A stretch of 64,000 nt of DNA from Microtetraspora niveoalba. Its GTDB lineage: Bacteria; Actinomycetota; Actinomycetes; Streptosporangiales; Streptosporangiaceae. Both the position numbers and the translations under genes were made by a program. Under the pieces are notes generated by a model. It had not been told where the DNA came from, did no database searches, and saw only the letters and a list, made by a program, of their open reading frames with translations. Shown here in pieces: positions 16,498-25,378 of the stretch. How positions within the stretch are numbered: the first letter of the stretch is position 1; each line of letters starts with the position of its first letter. Location of the stretch: positions 1 through 64,000 of the forward strand of contig NZ_BBYM01000042.1 in NCBI RefSeq assembly GCF_001570405.1, read 5' to 3'.

Positions 16498-17429
16498 TGC
16501 CGCCCCTCTCCGGCCGTTCCGGCGGCCTCCTCCATCCGTCGTGTCCAGGCGGGCGACTCGATCTCGAGCGCCGCGAGGGCGCGCTGATCCACCTCCGGAC
16601 GTCGTACGGCTATCGCCCCGCCGACGGGGACGAGGGAGTCCGTGACGACGTCACCGCTGAGCAAAGGCATCGTCCCGAGTCCGCAAGCGTACGGCAATTC
16701 GGGCAACGCGGCAGCGAGGGCGAGACCCGCGGCCAGGCCGACCGACGTCTCGACGGCGCTCGACACGACGACGGGCAGCCCGCACGCCTCTGCGACGCGC
16801 AGCGCGTTGCGCACGCCGCCGAGCGGCTGCACCTTGACGACCGCGATGTCGGCCGCCTCCGCGGCGCGGACCTTCAGCGGGTCCTCCGCGCGGCGGATCG
16901 ACTCGTCGGCCGCGATCGGCACGTCCACCCGGCGGCGGACGGCGGCCAGCTCGTCGAGCGTGGCGCACGGCTGCTCGGCGTACTCCAGGTCGAACCGGTC
17001 GAGCTCCTTGAGCCGCCGGACGGCGGAGTCGACGTCCCAGGCGCCGTTGACGTCCACGCGGACCCGGCCGCCGGGGCCGATCGCGTCGCGGACCGCCTCG
17101 ACCCGCGCCATGTCCTCGGCGAAGTCCTGGCCGCGTTCGCCGACCTTGACCTTGGCGGTGCCGCAGTGCGAGAGCCGTACGATCTCGGCCGCCTTCTCCG
17201 GGCCGACGGCGGGCACGGTGGCGTTCACAGGGATGGAGTCGCGCAGCGGCGCGGGCCAGCCCTCGAAGGCGGCCTCGCGCGCGCAGGCCAGCCACCGCGC
17301 GCACTCGGCGGGGCCGTACTCGGGGAAGGGCGAGAACTCCCCCCACCCGGCGGGTCCGTGGATCAGCACGCCCTCGCGGACGGTCTGCCCCCGGAACCGC
17401 AGGGTCATCGGGATGCGGAAGACGTGCAC
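16494..17429 (-). CDS. menC: o-Succinylbenzoate synthase
   Basis: This 311-residue enolase-superfamily enzyme dehydrates SHCHC to o-succinylbenzoate. The general base Lys motif is AKVKVG, metal ligands lie in RVDVNGAW, LEYAEQPC and IAADESI, and the second Lys is in VVKVQPLGG. GTG 17429 overlaps the stop of menB by one base (TAGTG), and its own stop overlaps the menD start, so the three genes are tightly coupled. Confidence 0.92.
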   Translation of the reverse strand: MHVFRIPMTLRFRGQTVREGVLIHGPAGWGEFSPFPEYGPAECARWLACAREAAFEGWPAPLRDSIPVNATVPAVGPEKAAEIVRLSHCGTAKVKVGERGQDFAEDMARVEAVRDAIGPGGRVRVDVNGAWDVDSAVRRLKELDRFDLEYAEQPCATLDELAAVRRRVDVPIAADESIRRAEDPLKVRAAEAADIAVVKVQPLGGVRNALRVAEACGLPVVVSSAVETSVGLAAGLALAAALPELPYACGLGTMPLLSGDVVTDSLVPVGGAIAVRRPEVDQRALAALEIESPAWTRRMEEAAGTAGEGRQ

Positions 17430-18259
17430 TACGGGCGGCGCGGGAACTTCGCGAAGTCCGGGGTGCGCTTCTCCTTGAACGCGTCGCGGCCCTCCTGGGC
17501 CTCCTCGCTCATGTAGTAGAGGAGCGTCGCGTCGCCGGCGAACTGCTGCATGCCGGCCGCGCCGTCGGTGACCGCGTTCAGCGCGCCCTTGAGCATGCGC
17601 AGCGCCAGCGGCGACTTCTCCAGCAGCTCACGCGCCCACTGGACGGTCTCCTCCTCCAGGCGCTCCAGCGGCACGACCGCGTTGACCAGGCCCCACTGCA
17701 GGGCGGTCTCGGCGTCGTACTGACGGCAGAGGTACCAGATCTCGCGCGCCCGCTTGAGGCCCACGGTCTCGGCCAGCAGCCACGAGCCGTACCCGCCGTC
17801 GAACGAGCCGACCTTGGGCCCGGTCTGCCCGAACTTCGCGTTGTCCGCGGCGATCGTGAGGTCGCAGCAGACGTGCAGCACGTGGCCGCCGCCGATCGCG
17901 TAGCCCGCGACCATCGCGATGACCGGCTTGGGGCAGCGCCGGATCTGCACCTGAAGGTCGAGGACGTTGAGACGGCCCATGCCGTGCGTCTTGTCGTCGA
18001 CGTAGCCGTCGTCGCCGCGGATCTTCTGGTCGCCGCCCGAGCAGAACGCCCGCTCGCCGGCGCCCGTGAGAATGATCACACCGACGGAGGTGTCCTCCTG
18101 GGCGACGTTGAACGCGTCCCGCAGCTCGAAGAGCGTCGTCGGGCGGAACGCGTTGTGCCGCTCCGGCCGATTGATCGTGATCTTCGCGATGCCCTCGGCG
18201 GTCTCGTAGATGATGTCCTCGTACTCGCCTGACCGCTTCCAGTCGACGCCGCTCGTCAC
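17429..18259 (-). CDS. menB: 1,4-Dihydroxy-2-naphthoyl-CoA synthase
   Basis: This 276-residue crotonase-fold enzyme cyclises o-succinylbenzoyl-CoA. Family marks are [28 protein letters not shown], the oxyanion segment [17 protein letters not shown], the [12 protein letters not shown] stretch with the MenB Tyr/Ser region, and the C-terminal [14 protein letters not shown] 18259 is preceded by GAGGAG. It is the first gene of the minus-strand men operon and lies 69 bases from the divergent menE. Confidence 0.95.
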   Translation of the reverse strand: MTSGVDWKRSGEYEDIIYETAEGIAKITINRPERHNAFRPTTLFELRDAFNVAQEDTSVGVIILTGAGERAFCSGGDQKIRGDDGYVDDKTHGMGRLNVLDLQVQIRRCPKPVIAMVAGYAIGGGHVLHVCCDLTIAADNAKFGQTGPKVGSFDGGYGSWLLAETVGLKRAREIWYLCRQYDAETALQWGLVNAVVPLERLEEETVQWARELLEKSPLALRMLKGALNAVTDGAAGMQQFAGDATLLYYMSEEAQEGRDAFKEKRTPDFAKFPRRP

Positions 18260-18328
18260 ACTCGCTCCTCACTCCCGCGAACCGCCCGTTCACCGGCGGT
18301 TCCGTCTGCCGGGACTAACCTTACGACC

Positions 18329-19531
18329 GTGCTCATCAGTCGCGAACACAAGGCCCGGCACGACGGTTCCTCCGAGAGGGAGCTGCACGCCCTGCTCCTG
18401 CCGCCCGGACCGGCGCTGTTCTCCGCGATCGAGCGCGCCCTGTCCGGCGACGGCCCGGCGGTGCTGCCGCTCTCCCCCGGCCTGCCGCGCCCCGCGCTCG
18501 CGGCCGCGCTCTCCTCGCTGCGCCCCACCCACGTCGTGACCCCCGAGGGTGTACGGCGCGAGCCGGGCGGAGCGCCGACCCGCGCCGCGCTGATCATCGC
18601 GACCTCGGGGTCGACCGGTGCGCCGAAGGGGGTCGAGCTGACGGCGCGCGCGCTCACGTCCTCGGCTCGGGCGTCGCTGGAGCGCGTGGGGGCCGGGCCG
18701 GGCGAGCGGTGGTTGTGCTGCCTCCCCCCGTCGCACATCTCGGGGGCGCAGGTGCTGGTCAGGTCGTTGCTGAGCGGGACCGCGCCGATCATCCACCCGA
18801 GCTTCTCCCCCGAGGCGGTAGCCGCGAGCGGCGCCGCGCACGTCTCGCTGGTGCCGACCCAGCTCAGGCGCCTCCTCGACCTGGGCCTGGACGTGTCGGC
18901 GTTCCGCACCATCCTGCTCGGCGGGGCGGCCGCGCCGCCCGGTCTGCTGGAGGAGGCGCGGGCCCGCGGCGCCCGAGTGGTCACGACGTACGGCATGAGC
19001 GAGACCAGCGGCGGGTGCGTCTACGACGGCGCCCCCCTTGACAATGTAGATCTCAAAATCCGGGCCGACGGACGGGTCATGATCGCGGGTCCGGTGGTGT
19101 TCTCCGGATACCGCCTTCGCGAGGAGCGGACGGGGCTCGCGCCCGACGCGTCCGCGGCGGCGGCGTTCGAGGGCGGCTGGTTCGTCACCTCCGACCTCGG
19201 CACGATCGACGGCGGACGGCTCACCGTCCTCGGCCGGGCCGACGACGTCATCAACACCGGCGGCCAGAAGGTGGTGGCCGGGGCGGTCGCGCGGGTCCTC
19301 TCCGGGCACCCGGGCGTCCGCGACGTCGCCGTAGTCGGCCGGCCCGACCCGGAGTGGGGCGAGATCGTCGTCGCGGTCGTCGTCGGCACCGCCACGCTGG
19401 AGGATCTCCGCGCGTACGCCAAGGAGCGGCTGCCCGCCTACGCTGCCCCGCGAATGGTGCAAAAGGTGCAAGAGATTCCGCTGTTGCCAAACGGAAAACC
19501 GGATATGGTCGCCCTGCGAAACCAAAAATGA
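18329..19531 (+). CDS. menE: o-Succinylbenzoate-CoA ligase
   Basis: This 400-residue adenylate-forming enzyme activates o-succinylbenzoate with ATP and CoA. It has the P-loop IIATSGSTGAPKGVEL, the YGMSETSGG motif, the TSDLGTI aspartate and the C-terminal LLPNGKPD with the catalytic Lys. It is shorter than E. coli MenE (about 450 residues) but complete in motifs, as usual for actinobacteria. GTG 18329 follows TAACCT (18316-18321) by seven bases, suggesting a leaderless mRNA. It is divergent from menB, so the intergenic region probably coordinates both. menA, menG and menH are not in this window. Confidence 0.92.
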   Translation: MLISREHKARHDGSSERELHALLLPPGPALFSAIERALSGDGPAVLPLSPGLPRPALAAALSSLRPTHVVTPEGVRREPGGAPTRAALIIATSGSTGAPKGVELTARALTSSARASLERVGAGPGERWLCCLPPSHISGAQVLVRSLLSGTAPIIHPSFSPEAVAASGAAHVSLVPTQLRRLLDLGLDVSAFRTILLGGAAAPPGLLEEARARGARVVTTYGMSETSGGCVYDGAPLDNVDLKIRADGRVMIAGPVVFSGYRLREERTGLAPDASAAAAFEGGWFVTSDLGTIDGGRLTVLGRADDVINTGGQKVVAGAVARVLSGHPGVRDVAVVGRPDPEWGEIVVAVVVGTATLEDLRAYAKERLPAYAAPRMVQKVQEIPLLPNGKPDMVALRNQK

Positions 19532-19566
19532 CCTCCACGCGTCAGATCTGAGGGAGGACGTCGCAT

Positions 19567-19932
19567 ATGAAGCCGGATCGCAGAATGCTGATCTCCGCGG
19601 GTGTCGTCACCGCCATCGTCGTGGGCGGGGTCTCCGTGGCCACCACCGCCTCCGCCGGGCGGCTGGAGCAGGCGGTGAAGGAGCAGGCCGCCGAGCGCAC
19701 CGCGAAGGAGAAGCCCTCGCCCGCCCCCAGCCGGGAGCGGGTGGCCCCCGCCGTCGAGGGGACGACCCTGACGCCCGAGGAGCTGGACGAGATCGCCCCC
19801 TACGTGGTGGAGAACCACCTCAGCATCGACCCGGGCGCGACCGGCGAGTACTGGACGACCGAGCGGCTCCAGGGCGCGGACCCCATGCCGATGCCCCAGG
19901 TCAGCATCAGCGTCGTGGCCCCGTCGGACTGA
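19567..19932 (+). CDS. Small exported or membrane-anchored protein of unknown function
   Basis: This is a 121-residue protein with an N-terminal hydrophobic segment (about residues 9-30, ending ATTASAG) that is either a signal peptide or an anchor. A charged Glu/Lys-rich stretch follows, then a compact C-terminal part with LTPEELDEIAPYVVENHLSI. No family is recognised. GGGAGGA precedes the ATG. It follows menE by 35 bases and may be read with it, and lies just upstream of hrdB. Confidence 0.6.
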   Translation: MKPDRRMLISAGVVTAIVVGGVSVATTASAGRLEQAVKEQAAERTAKEKPSPAPSRERVAPAVEGTTLTPEELDEIAPYVVENHLSIDPGATGEYWTTERLQGADPMPMPQVSISVVAPSD

Positions 19933-19950
19933 CCTCCCCGCGTACTGGGG

Positions 19951-19975
19951 GGAACAAACTGGCCTCGTCGGCGTT
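19951..19975 (+). promoter_or_regulatory. ECF-type promoter candidate upstream of hrdB
   Basis: GGAAC (19951-19955), 17 bases, then GTT (19973-19975) matches the GGAAY-N16-18-GTT pattern recognised by ECF sigma factors such as SigR. In Streptomyces coelicolor one hrdB promoter is SigR-dependent, so the position is suggestive. Only the pattern is seen here. Confidence 0.4.
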
Positions 19976-20064
19976 ATTGATACAGGTGCGCCGCGCCGCC
20001 GCAACCGCCGCGCCCAGCCATTGCCACCCAGTACGACGTACTCCGTCATGGAGGAGGTGTCCTC

Positions 20065-21411
20065 ATGCCCCCGACCGCCGTGGCTACCCCGCCCGAGCGC
20101 GCGGCGACCCCGACGACGACCCTGGACCAGCTTCTGGCCCGGGGCCGCGCGCAAGGTCACCTTTCCCTCTCGGAGCTTCGCGACGCGTTCGGCCAGGCCG
20201 ACATCGCGCCCGCCGAGGGCCGCGCCATCCTGCGCGAGCTGAGCGAGGCCGGGGTGGAGCTGACGGAGGCCGAGCCGGCGAAGAAGGCGACCCGCGCCTC
20301 GGCCAAGGCCACCGCCAAGGCCCCGAAGGCCACCAAGACCGCCAAGCCCCGCAAGTCCGCCAAGCGTGACGCGACGGCCGACGACGAGCCCGACGAGGCC
20401 CTCGACGACGAGGAGTGGACCGCCGAGCGGTCCGAGGCGGAGGAGTCGGCCGACGACGGCGCGCAGATCGACCTCGACGACAACTCCTCGGTCATGGGCG
20501 ACTCCGTCCACACGTACCTCAAGTCGATCGGACGGCGCACCCTGCTGACGGCCGCGCAGGAGGTCGAGCTGGCCAAGCGCATCGAGGCCGGCCTGTACGC
20601 GGAGCACAAGCTGGAGACCGCGCTGGAGAACGGCGAGATCCTGCGCCCCGAGGTCCGCGAGGACCTCGAATGGATCATCGAGGACGGCAAGCGCGCCAAG
20701 GACCACATGCTGGAGGCCAACCTGCGCCTCGTCGTGTCGGTGGCCAAGAAGTACACCGACCGAGGCATGGCCCTGCTCGACGTGGTCCAGGAGGGCAACC
20801 TGGGCCTGATCCGCGCGGTCGAGAAGTTCGACTACACCAAGGGCTACAAGTTCTCCACGTACGCCATGTGGTGGATCCGGCAGGCGATCCAGCGCGGCTT
20901 CGCCGACTCGGCGCGGACCATCCGGCTGCCCGTCCACGTGCTGGAGATGTTGTCCAAGCTGTCCCGCGTCGAGCGTGACATGCACCAGCGTCTCGGCCGG
21001 GAGCCCTCCCCCGAGGAGCTGGCGGTCGAGCTGGACAAGACGCCCGACCAGATCGAGGAGCTGCTCCGTACGAGCAGGCAGCCGATCAGCCTCGACTCCA
21101 CGATCGGCGAGGACGGCGAGACCCGCATCGGCGACCTGATCGAGGACGTGGACTCCCCCGAGGCGTCCGAGGTCGTGGACCGGCAGCTCCTGGCCGAGCA
21201 GCTCAAGGGCGTGCTGGAGAACCTGTCGCCGCGCGAGGCCAAGATCATGGCGCTCCGGTTCGGCCTGGCGGACGGCAAGCCGCACACGCTGGACGAGATC
21301 GGCAAGTTCCTCGGTCTCACCCGGGAGCGGATCCGCCAGCTCGAGAAGGAGTCGCTGTCCAAGCTCCGCCACCCGAGCAACACGCGTCCGCTGCTCGACT
21401 GGGCCAGCTAG
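20065..21411 (+). CDS. hrdB: Principal RNA polymerase sigma factor (HrdB/SigA/RpoD type)
   Basis: This 448-residue group 1 sigma-70 factor begins with a region 1.1-like segment ([18 protein letters not shown]), then a Lys/Ala-rich and acidic linker (residues 75-140). Region 1.2 starts at [14 protein letters not shown], region 2 has [19 protein letters not shown] and [14 protein letters not shown], region 3 has [14 protein letters not shown], and region 4.2 ends [28 protein letters not shown] seven bases before the ATG is an unusually strong ribosome-binding site, as expected for a highly expressed gene. It is somewhat shorter than Streptomyces HrdB because of the linker. A strong terminator follows. 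Confidence 0.93.
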   Translation: MPPTAVATPPERAATPTTTLDQLLARGRAQGHLSLSELRDAFGQADIAPAEGRAILRELSEAGVELTEAEPAKKATRASAKATAKAPKATKTAKPRKSAKRDATADDEPDEALDDEEWTAERSEAEESADDGAQIDLDDNSSVMGDSVHTYLKSIGRRTLLTAAQEVELAKRIEAGLYAEHKLETALENGEILRPEVREDLEWIIEDGKRAKDHMLEANLRLVVSVAKKYTDRGMALLDVVQEGNLGLIRAVEKFDYTKGYKFSTYAMWWIRQAIQRGFADSARTIRLPVHVLEMLSKLSRVERDMHQRLGREPSPEELAVELDKTPDQIEELLRTSRQPISLDSTIGEDGETRIGDLIEDVDSPEASEVVDRQLLAEQLKGVLENLSPREAKIMALRFGLADGKPHTLDEIGKFLGLTRERIRQLEKESLSKLRHPSNTRPLLDWAS

Positions 21412-21439
21412 CGCCCTGACCGGCGACCGCCGCTGAACG

Positions 21440-21483
21440 GCCGAGACGGCCCGCGCCCCTCACGGGGTGCGGGCCGTCTCGGC
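21440..21483. terminator. Strong hairpin terminator after hrdB
   Basis: A 20-bp stem (one G-T wobble) begins GCCGAGACGGCCCGC and closes over the 4-nt loop TCAC. It lies 28 bases after the hrdB stop and 25 bases before the end of the convergent gene, so it can serve both directions. There is no T-tract. Confidence 0.8.
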
Positions 21484-21508
21484 GTTCGGGGATCGGCGGC
21501 GGAGGCTC

Positions 21509-21907
21509 TCAGCGGGCCACCGCGGCGGCGCGCGGCAGGCGGACGATGCCGGTGAGGCGGTGCGCCTCCCGCACCGTGCGCAGGCGGTTCACCTCGGCGG
21601 TCCACATCGCGCCCTTGGGCGTGGCCTTGCCCTTCCTGCGGCGGATGCGGTCGTCATAGGACTTCACACCGAAGGTGGCGCGCTGCGCGGCCTCCGCCGC
21701 CCGCAGGGCGTCGGTGAGCGCCAGGTCGAGGGCCAGCCCAGCCTCGCGCACCTCCTCCTCGGACGCTCCGGCGGCCTGCTTCTCGCGGAGGACGCTCTCG
21801 GCCTCCCTCGCCTTCTCCAGCAGGTCGCGGTACCCCTTTCCGACCTCCTGGTCGGCGTGGTATCTGACCTCCGCCTCCCGGCTCACGCGCGGACGGAAAA
21901 ACGCCAT
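21509..21907 (-). CDS. Coiled-coil hypothetical protein
   Basis: This 132-residue, mostly helical protein begins MAFFRPRVSREAEVRYHAD. A Glu/Ala/Lys-rich stretch (about residues 25-85) has heptad-like spacing consistent with a coiled coil; the C terminus is basic (RIRRRKGKATPKG). ATG 21907 follows GAAGGACC, a better signal than an upstream in-frame GTG at 21931. No family is recognised. It is convergent with hrdB. Confidence 0.6.
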   Translation of the reverse strand: MAFFRPRVSREAEVRYHADQEVGKGYRDLLEKAREAESVLREKQAAGASEEEVREAGLALDLALTDALRAAEAAQRATFGVKSYDDRIRRRKGKATPKGAMWTAEVNRLRTVREAHRLTGIVRLPRAAAVAR

Positions 21908-21995
21908 CGACGGTCCTTCCAGATCGGGCACATATCGCTGGCCGTAGCGTACGCCGTTTCGCCGCCACGCTCACATCCGGGCCGGGCGAGTTCCT

Positions 21996-22006
21996 TTACA
22001 CAGTAA
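21996..22006. promoter_or_regulatory. TTAC-ACA-GTAA palindrome, candidate TetR operator
   Basis: The short inverted repeat lies 17 bases before the TetR-type gene, with partial extension to CC...GG outside. TetR regulators usually repress themselves from such a position. Short arms keep confidence low. Confidence 0.4.
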
Positions 22007-22022
22007 GGTCACCTGTGGCAGC

Positions 22023-22607
22023 ATGATCGACATGCCTGCCAAGCGACCGCCGGTCCCGCTCTCCCTCGAACGCATCGTCGACGCCGCGCTGCACATCGCC
22101 GACGGGCAGGGCCTGCGCCGGCTGACCATGCGCCGCCTCGGCGACGCGCTCCAGGTGGAGGCCATGGCGATCTACCACCACCTCCCCCGGGGCAAGGAGG
22201 CGCTGATGGACGTCCTGGCCGAGCACGTGACCACGGTGCGGGTGGAGGCCGAGGGCACCTGGCAGGAGCGCGCCCGCGCCTGGGCCCGGGCCGGCCGGGC
22301 CGCCCTGCTCGATCACCCCGGCGTGTTGTCGCTCGCCCTCACCAAGCCCCCCAAGGGCACCGCGCTGATGGCGATCAGGGACCAGACGGAGCAGCTCGCC
22401 GAGGCCGGGCTCGCCGGCGCGGCCGACGCCGTACGGGCGCTGCGGGCGTACGTCTTCGGGAGCGTCGCGGTGGAGGTGCAGCAGTCGGGCTGGGCCGACC
22501 CCGACGCGACCGTGCGGGACGCGCGGACCGCCGAGGGCGAGCGGGAGTTCGAGCGCGGCCTCGACGCGCTCCTCGCCGGCCTCCAGGCCACCGGTCACAC
22601 CGCCTGA
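22023..22607 (+). CDS. TetR/AcrR-family transcriptional regulator
   Basis: This is a 194-residue regulator with an N-terminal helix-turn-helix (RIVDAALHIADGQGLRRLTM, then LGDALQVEAMAIYHHL) followed by a helical ligand domain of the tetracycline-repressor C-terminal type. ATG 22023 is taken as the start; ATG 22032 (MPAKRPP) is an alternative. The convergent downstream neighbour is the MurR-type regulator, so the controlled genes are probably itself and genes outside this window. The ligand is unknown. Confidence 0.82.
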   Translation: MIDMPAKRPPVPLSLERIVDAALHIADGQGLRRLTMRRLGDALQVEAMAIYHHLPRGKEALMDVLAEHVTTVRVEAEGTWQERARAWARAGRAALLDHPGVLSLALTKPPKGTALMAIRDQTEQLAEAGLAGAADAVRALRAYVFGSVAVEVQQSGWADPDATVRDARTAEGEREFERGLDALLAGLQATGHTA

Positions 22608-22621
22608 GCCGCCACCCCGGC

Positions 22622-23527
22622 TCAGGAGCGCGGCCCCGCTCCCCTGCGGCGGCGGCCGCTGATCGCCCGGAAGGTGTCCTCCAGGGCGGTGAGGGTCTCG
22701 TCGTACGTGCGCTGGGCGGCCACCCCGACGAAGAGGCAGTCGACGACGGTGAGCTGGGCGATCCTGCTGCCCATCGCGCCGGGGCGGAACGGGGCCTCCC
22801 GGACCGCGGTCTTCAGCACGATGTCGGCCAGCTCGGTGATCGGCGAGGGGTGGAAGTTCGTGATCGCGATCGTGGTCGCCCCGTGGTCGGCGGCGAGCCG
22901 CAGCGCCTCCAGGACGTCGACCGTGGTGCCGGTGTGCGAGATGCCGATCGCGACGTCGCCCTCGCGCAGCAGCGCGGCCGAGGTGAGCGCGCTGTGGAAG
23001 TCCGGCCAGGCGAACGCCACCAGGCCGATCCGGTGCAGCTTCTGGTGCAGGTCGGCCGCGACGTACCCGCTCGCCCCCGCGCCGTAGAGATCCACCCGGC
23101 GGGCCGGGGCGATCACCTCGACCGCGCGCTCCAGGGCGGCGACGTCGAGGTGCTCGGCGGTCTCCGCCGCCGCGCGGGAGTCGCTGTAGCCGATCTTGGC
23201 GACGATCTCCTCCAGCGGGTCGCCGGCGTTGATGTCGCCGTCGAGCGGGCGGGCGCCGCCGGCCCGGGACGCCTCCAGCGTCGCCTCGCGGGCGAGCGCG
23301 AACCGCAGCTCGGGATAGCCGCGCAGTCCCAGGGCCCGGCAGAACCGCAGCACCGTGGTCTCGGAGGTGCCGCACTCGCGGGCCAGCATGCCGATCGACC
23401 GGTCGGCGACGCCCTGGGGGTCGGCCAGCACCGCGCGCGCGACCCGCTGCTCGGCCGGCCGCAGGGACGGGAGCGCGCCCCGCAGCCGCACCAGGATGCC
23501 GCCCGAGTGGTCGTTGCCGGGGTCCAC
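22622..23527 (-). CDS. RpiR/MurR-family regulator of the MurNAc operon
   Basis: This 301-residue regulator has an N-terminal HTH_6 domain (LRPAEQRVARAVLADP, then LARECGTSETTVLRFCRALG) and a SIS sugar-phosphate-binding domain (about residues 110-250, with GAGASGYVAADL and GISHTGTTVDVLEAL). GTG 23527 directly follows AGGAGG. It is the last gene of the operon, 55 bases after the permease. By analogy with E. coli MurR it should sense MurNAc-6-phosphate and control murQ and the transporter; the repeated GTGTAGGAAAAT elements near murQ are candidate sites. Confidence 0.82.
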   Translation of the reverse strand: MDPGNDHSGGILVRLRGALPSLRPAEQRVARAVLADPQGVADRSIGMLARECGTSETTVLRFCRALGLRGYPELRFALAREATLEASRAGGARPLDGDINAGDPLEEIVAKIGYSDSRAAAETAEHLDVAALERAVEVIAPARRVDLYGAGASGYVAADLHQKLHRIGLVAFAWPDFHSALTSAALLREGDVAIGISHTGTTVDVLEALRLAADHGATTIAITNFHPSPITELADIVLKTAVREAPFRPGAMGSRIAQLTVVDCLFVGVAAQRTYDETLTALEDTFRAISGRRRRGAGPRS

Positions 23528-23582
23528 GCCGCCTCCTTGCGGGTCTCCGATACGCGCCGCGCGGATCACGCGGGGCTCCTCA

Positions 23583-24413
23583 CTACTTGCTCATGCCGGC
23601 GGTCAGCCCGGCGATGATCTGCTTGGTCGCCAGGACGAACAGCACGAAGAGCGGCGCCGTGGCGAGGACCAGCCCGGCGAACAGCGCCGACCAGTCGGTC
23701 GTGTACTCGCCGAAGAACTGCGACAACCCGCGCGGGATGGTGAACTTCTCGTCGGAGCGCAGCAGCACCAGCGGGTAGAGGAACTCATGCCACAGCGGCA
23801 CGAACTGGAACAGCGTCACCGACGCCAGCGCGGGCCGCACCAGCGGCAGCATGATCCGCCCGAAGATCCGGAACTCGCCGGCGCCGTCGAGCCGGGCCGC
23901 CTCGTCCAGTTCGCCGGGCAGGGAACGGTAGAACGCCGACAACACGAAGACGCAGAACGGCACCCCGGACGCCGCGTACAGCAGCGTGAGCCCGAGCAGC
24001 GAGTCGATCAGCCCCATGGAGTCCATGAGGTAGAAGATCGGCACCAGGCCCAGCCGGATCGGCAGCATCAGCCCGGCCAGGAAGTACGCCCCGAGCAGCC
24101 GGTTGCCGAAGAAGTCGTAGCGGGCCAGCGGGTAGGCGGCCAGCGCGGAGACCGCCGTCCCGATCAGCACCGCGCCGCAGGTGACCGTCAGCGAGTTCAG
24201 CAGGTACGTGCTGAAGGACGCGTCCGTCCACACCTGGAGGTAGCTGTCCAGCGTGGGGGACGTCGGCAACCGCAGCGGCGCGGTGAAGATCTCGCTCGTC
24301 GGCCGCAGCGAGTTGAGCAGCATGACGACCAGCGGCAGCAGCGCGACGACCGCGTACCCCCACAGCAGCAGGTGGACGGCGACCCGCCCCGGCGCCCGGC
24401 GCCCGGCCCTCAC
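23583..24413 (-). CDS. Carbohydrate ABC transporter permease (MalG type)
   Basis: This is a 276-residue inner-membrane permease with six hydrophobic segments. The EAA loop that contacts the ATPase reads LDEAARLDGAGEFRIFGRIMLPL. GTG 24413 overlaps the stop of the companion permease as GTGA. Together with the MalF-type protein and the lipoprotein it forms a CUT1-family importer, here probably for MurNAc or muropeptide sugars because murQ lies in the operon. No ATPase is encoded nearby; a shared MsiK-like ATPase elsewhere is the norm in actinomycetes. Confidence 0.88.
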   Translation of the reverse strand: MRAGRRAPGRVAVHLLLWGYAVVALLPLVVMLLNSLRPTSEIFTAPLRLPTSPTLDSYLQVWTDASFSTYLLNSLTVTCGAVLIGTAVSALAAYPLARYDFFGNRLLGAYFLAGLMLPIRLGLVPIFYLMDSMGLIDSLLGLTLLYAASGVPFCVFVLSAFYRSLPGELDEAARLDGAGEFRIFGRIMLPLVRPALASVTLFQFVPLWHEFLYPLVLLRSDEKFTIPRGLSQFFGEYTTDWSALFAGLVLATAPLFVLFVLATKQIIAGLTAGMSK

Positions 24414-25378
24414 AGCAGCTTCCTCTCGCGGCGGCGGAAGTACGAGGTGGCCAGCAGCGACACCCCGAAGATGAACACGAACATCAGCACGGCGAGCGCC
24501 GACGACCGCCCGATCGCCTCCACGCCGCCCTCCACGAACGCGACCCGGTAGAACAGCAGGCCGAGCACGTCGGTCGAGCCCGCCGGGGACCCGGTCGAGC
24601 CGGACATCGCGTAGATCAGCCCGAAGGCGTTGAAGTTGCCGATGAACGTCAGCACGCTCACCACGCCGATCGCCGGGGTGAGCAGCGGCAGCGTCACCCG
24701 CCGGAACGCCTGCCAGGCCGAGGCCCCGTCGACCCGGGCCGCCTCGTGGTACTCGGCCGGGATCCCGGCGAGCGCGGCGGAGAACATCAGCATGGGGAAG
24801 CCCACCCACTGCCACGCGTTCACCAGGACGACGATCGGCAGCGCCGTACGGGTGTCGCCGAGCCAGGGCAACGCCCACGAGTCCAGCCCGACCGCCTCAA
24901 GCAGCGCGTTCACCGGGCCGAACGTCGGGTTGAGCAGCAGGCTCCACAGGTAGCCGACGACCAGCGGGTCCACGAGGTACGGGGTGGTGAACGCGGCCTG
25001 CAGGAAGCGCTTGCCGCGGCGGTACCGGAACAGCAGGAGGGCGAAGAGCAGCCCCACCGTGTTCTGGATCAGCATGGTCCCGGCGAAGAACAGCGCGTTG
25101 TGCGCGAACGCCCGCCACAACTGCTGGTCGTACGGGTAGACGCTGAGCAGGTCCCGGTAGTTGTCGAACCCGGCGAACCCCACCTGCCGGATCCCGCGCC
25201 ACTCGAAGAAGCTGTAGTCGAGCGCGCTGACCAGCGGATAGACGATGAACACCGAGTACAGCAGGAACGCGGGCAGCAGGAAGACGGCCAGGACCCGCCA
25301 CCGCGGCACGTACCGGCGACCGGCGCCGGTACGTGCCGCGCGACGCCGGGGAGCGCTCAGTTCCCGGGCTTGAACCAC
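24410..25378 (-). CDS. Carbohydrate ABC transporter permease (MalF type)
   Basis: This is a 322-residue permease with a basic N terminus and six membrane helices; the EAA loop is YHEAARVDGASAWQAFRRVTLPLL. GTG 25378 lies 22 bases inside the 3' end of the solute-binding protein gene, and the stop overlaps the MalG-type start, so all are translationally coupled. Confidence 0.88.
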   Translation of the reverse strand: MVQARELSAPRRRAARTGAGRRYVPRWRVLAVFLLPAFLLYSVFIVYPLVSALDYSFFEWRGIRQVGFAGFDNYRDLLSVYPYDQQLWRAFAHNALFFAGTMLIQNTVGLLFALLLFRYRRGKRFLQAAFTTPYLVDPLVVGYLWSLLLNPTFGPVNALLEAVGLDSWALPWLGDTRTALPIVVLVNAWQWVGFPMLMFSAALAGIPAEYHEAARVDGASAWQAFRRVTLPLLTPAIGVVSVLTFIGNFNAFGLIYAMSGSTGSPAGSTDVLGLLFYRVAFVEGGVEAIGRSSALAVLMFVFIFGVSLLATSYFRRRERKLL

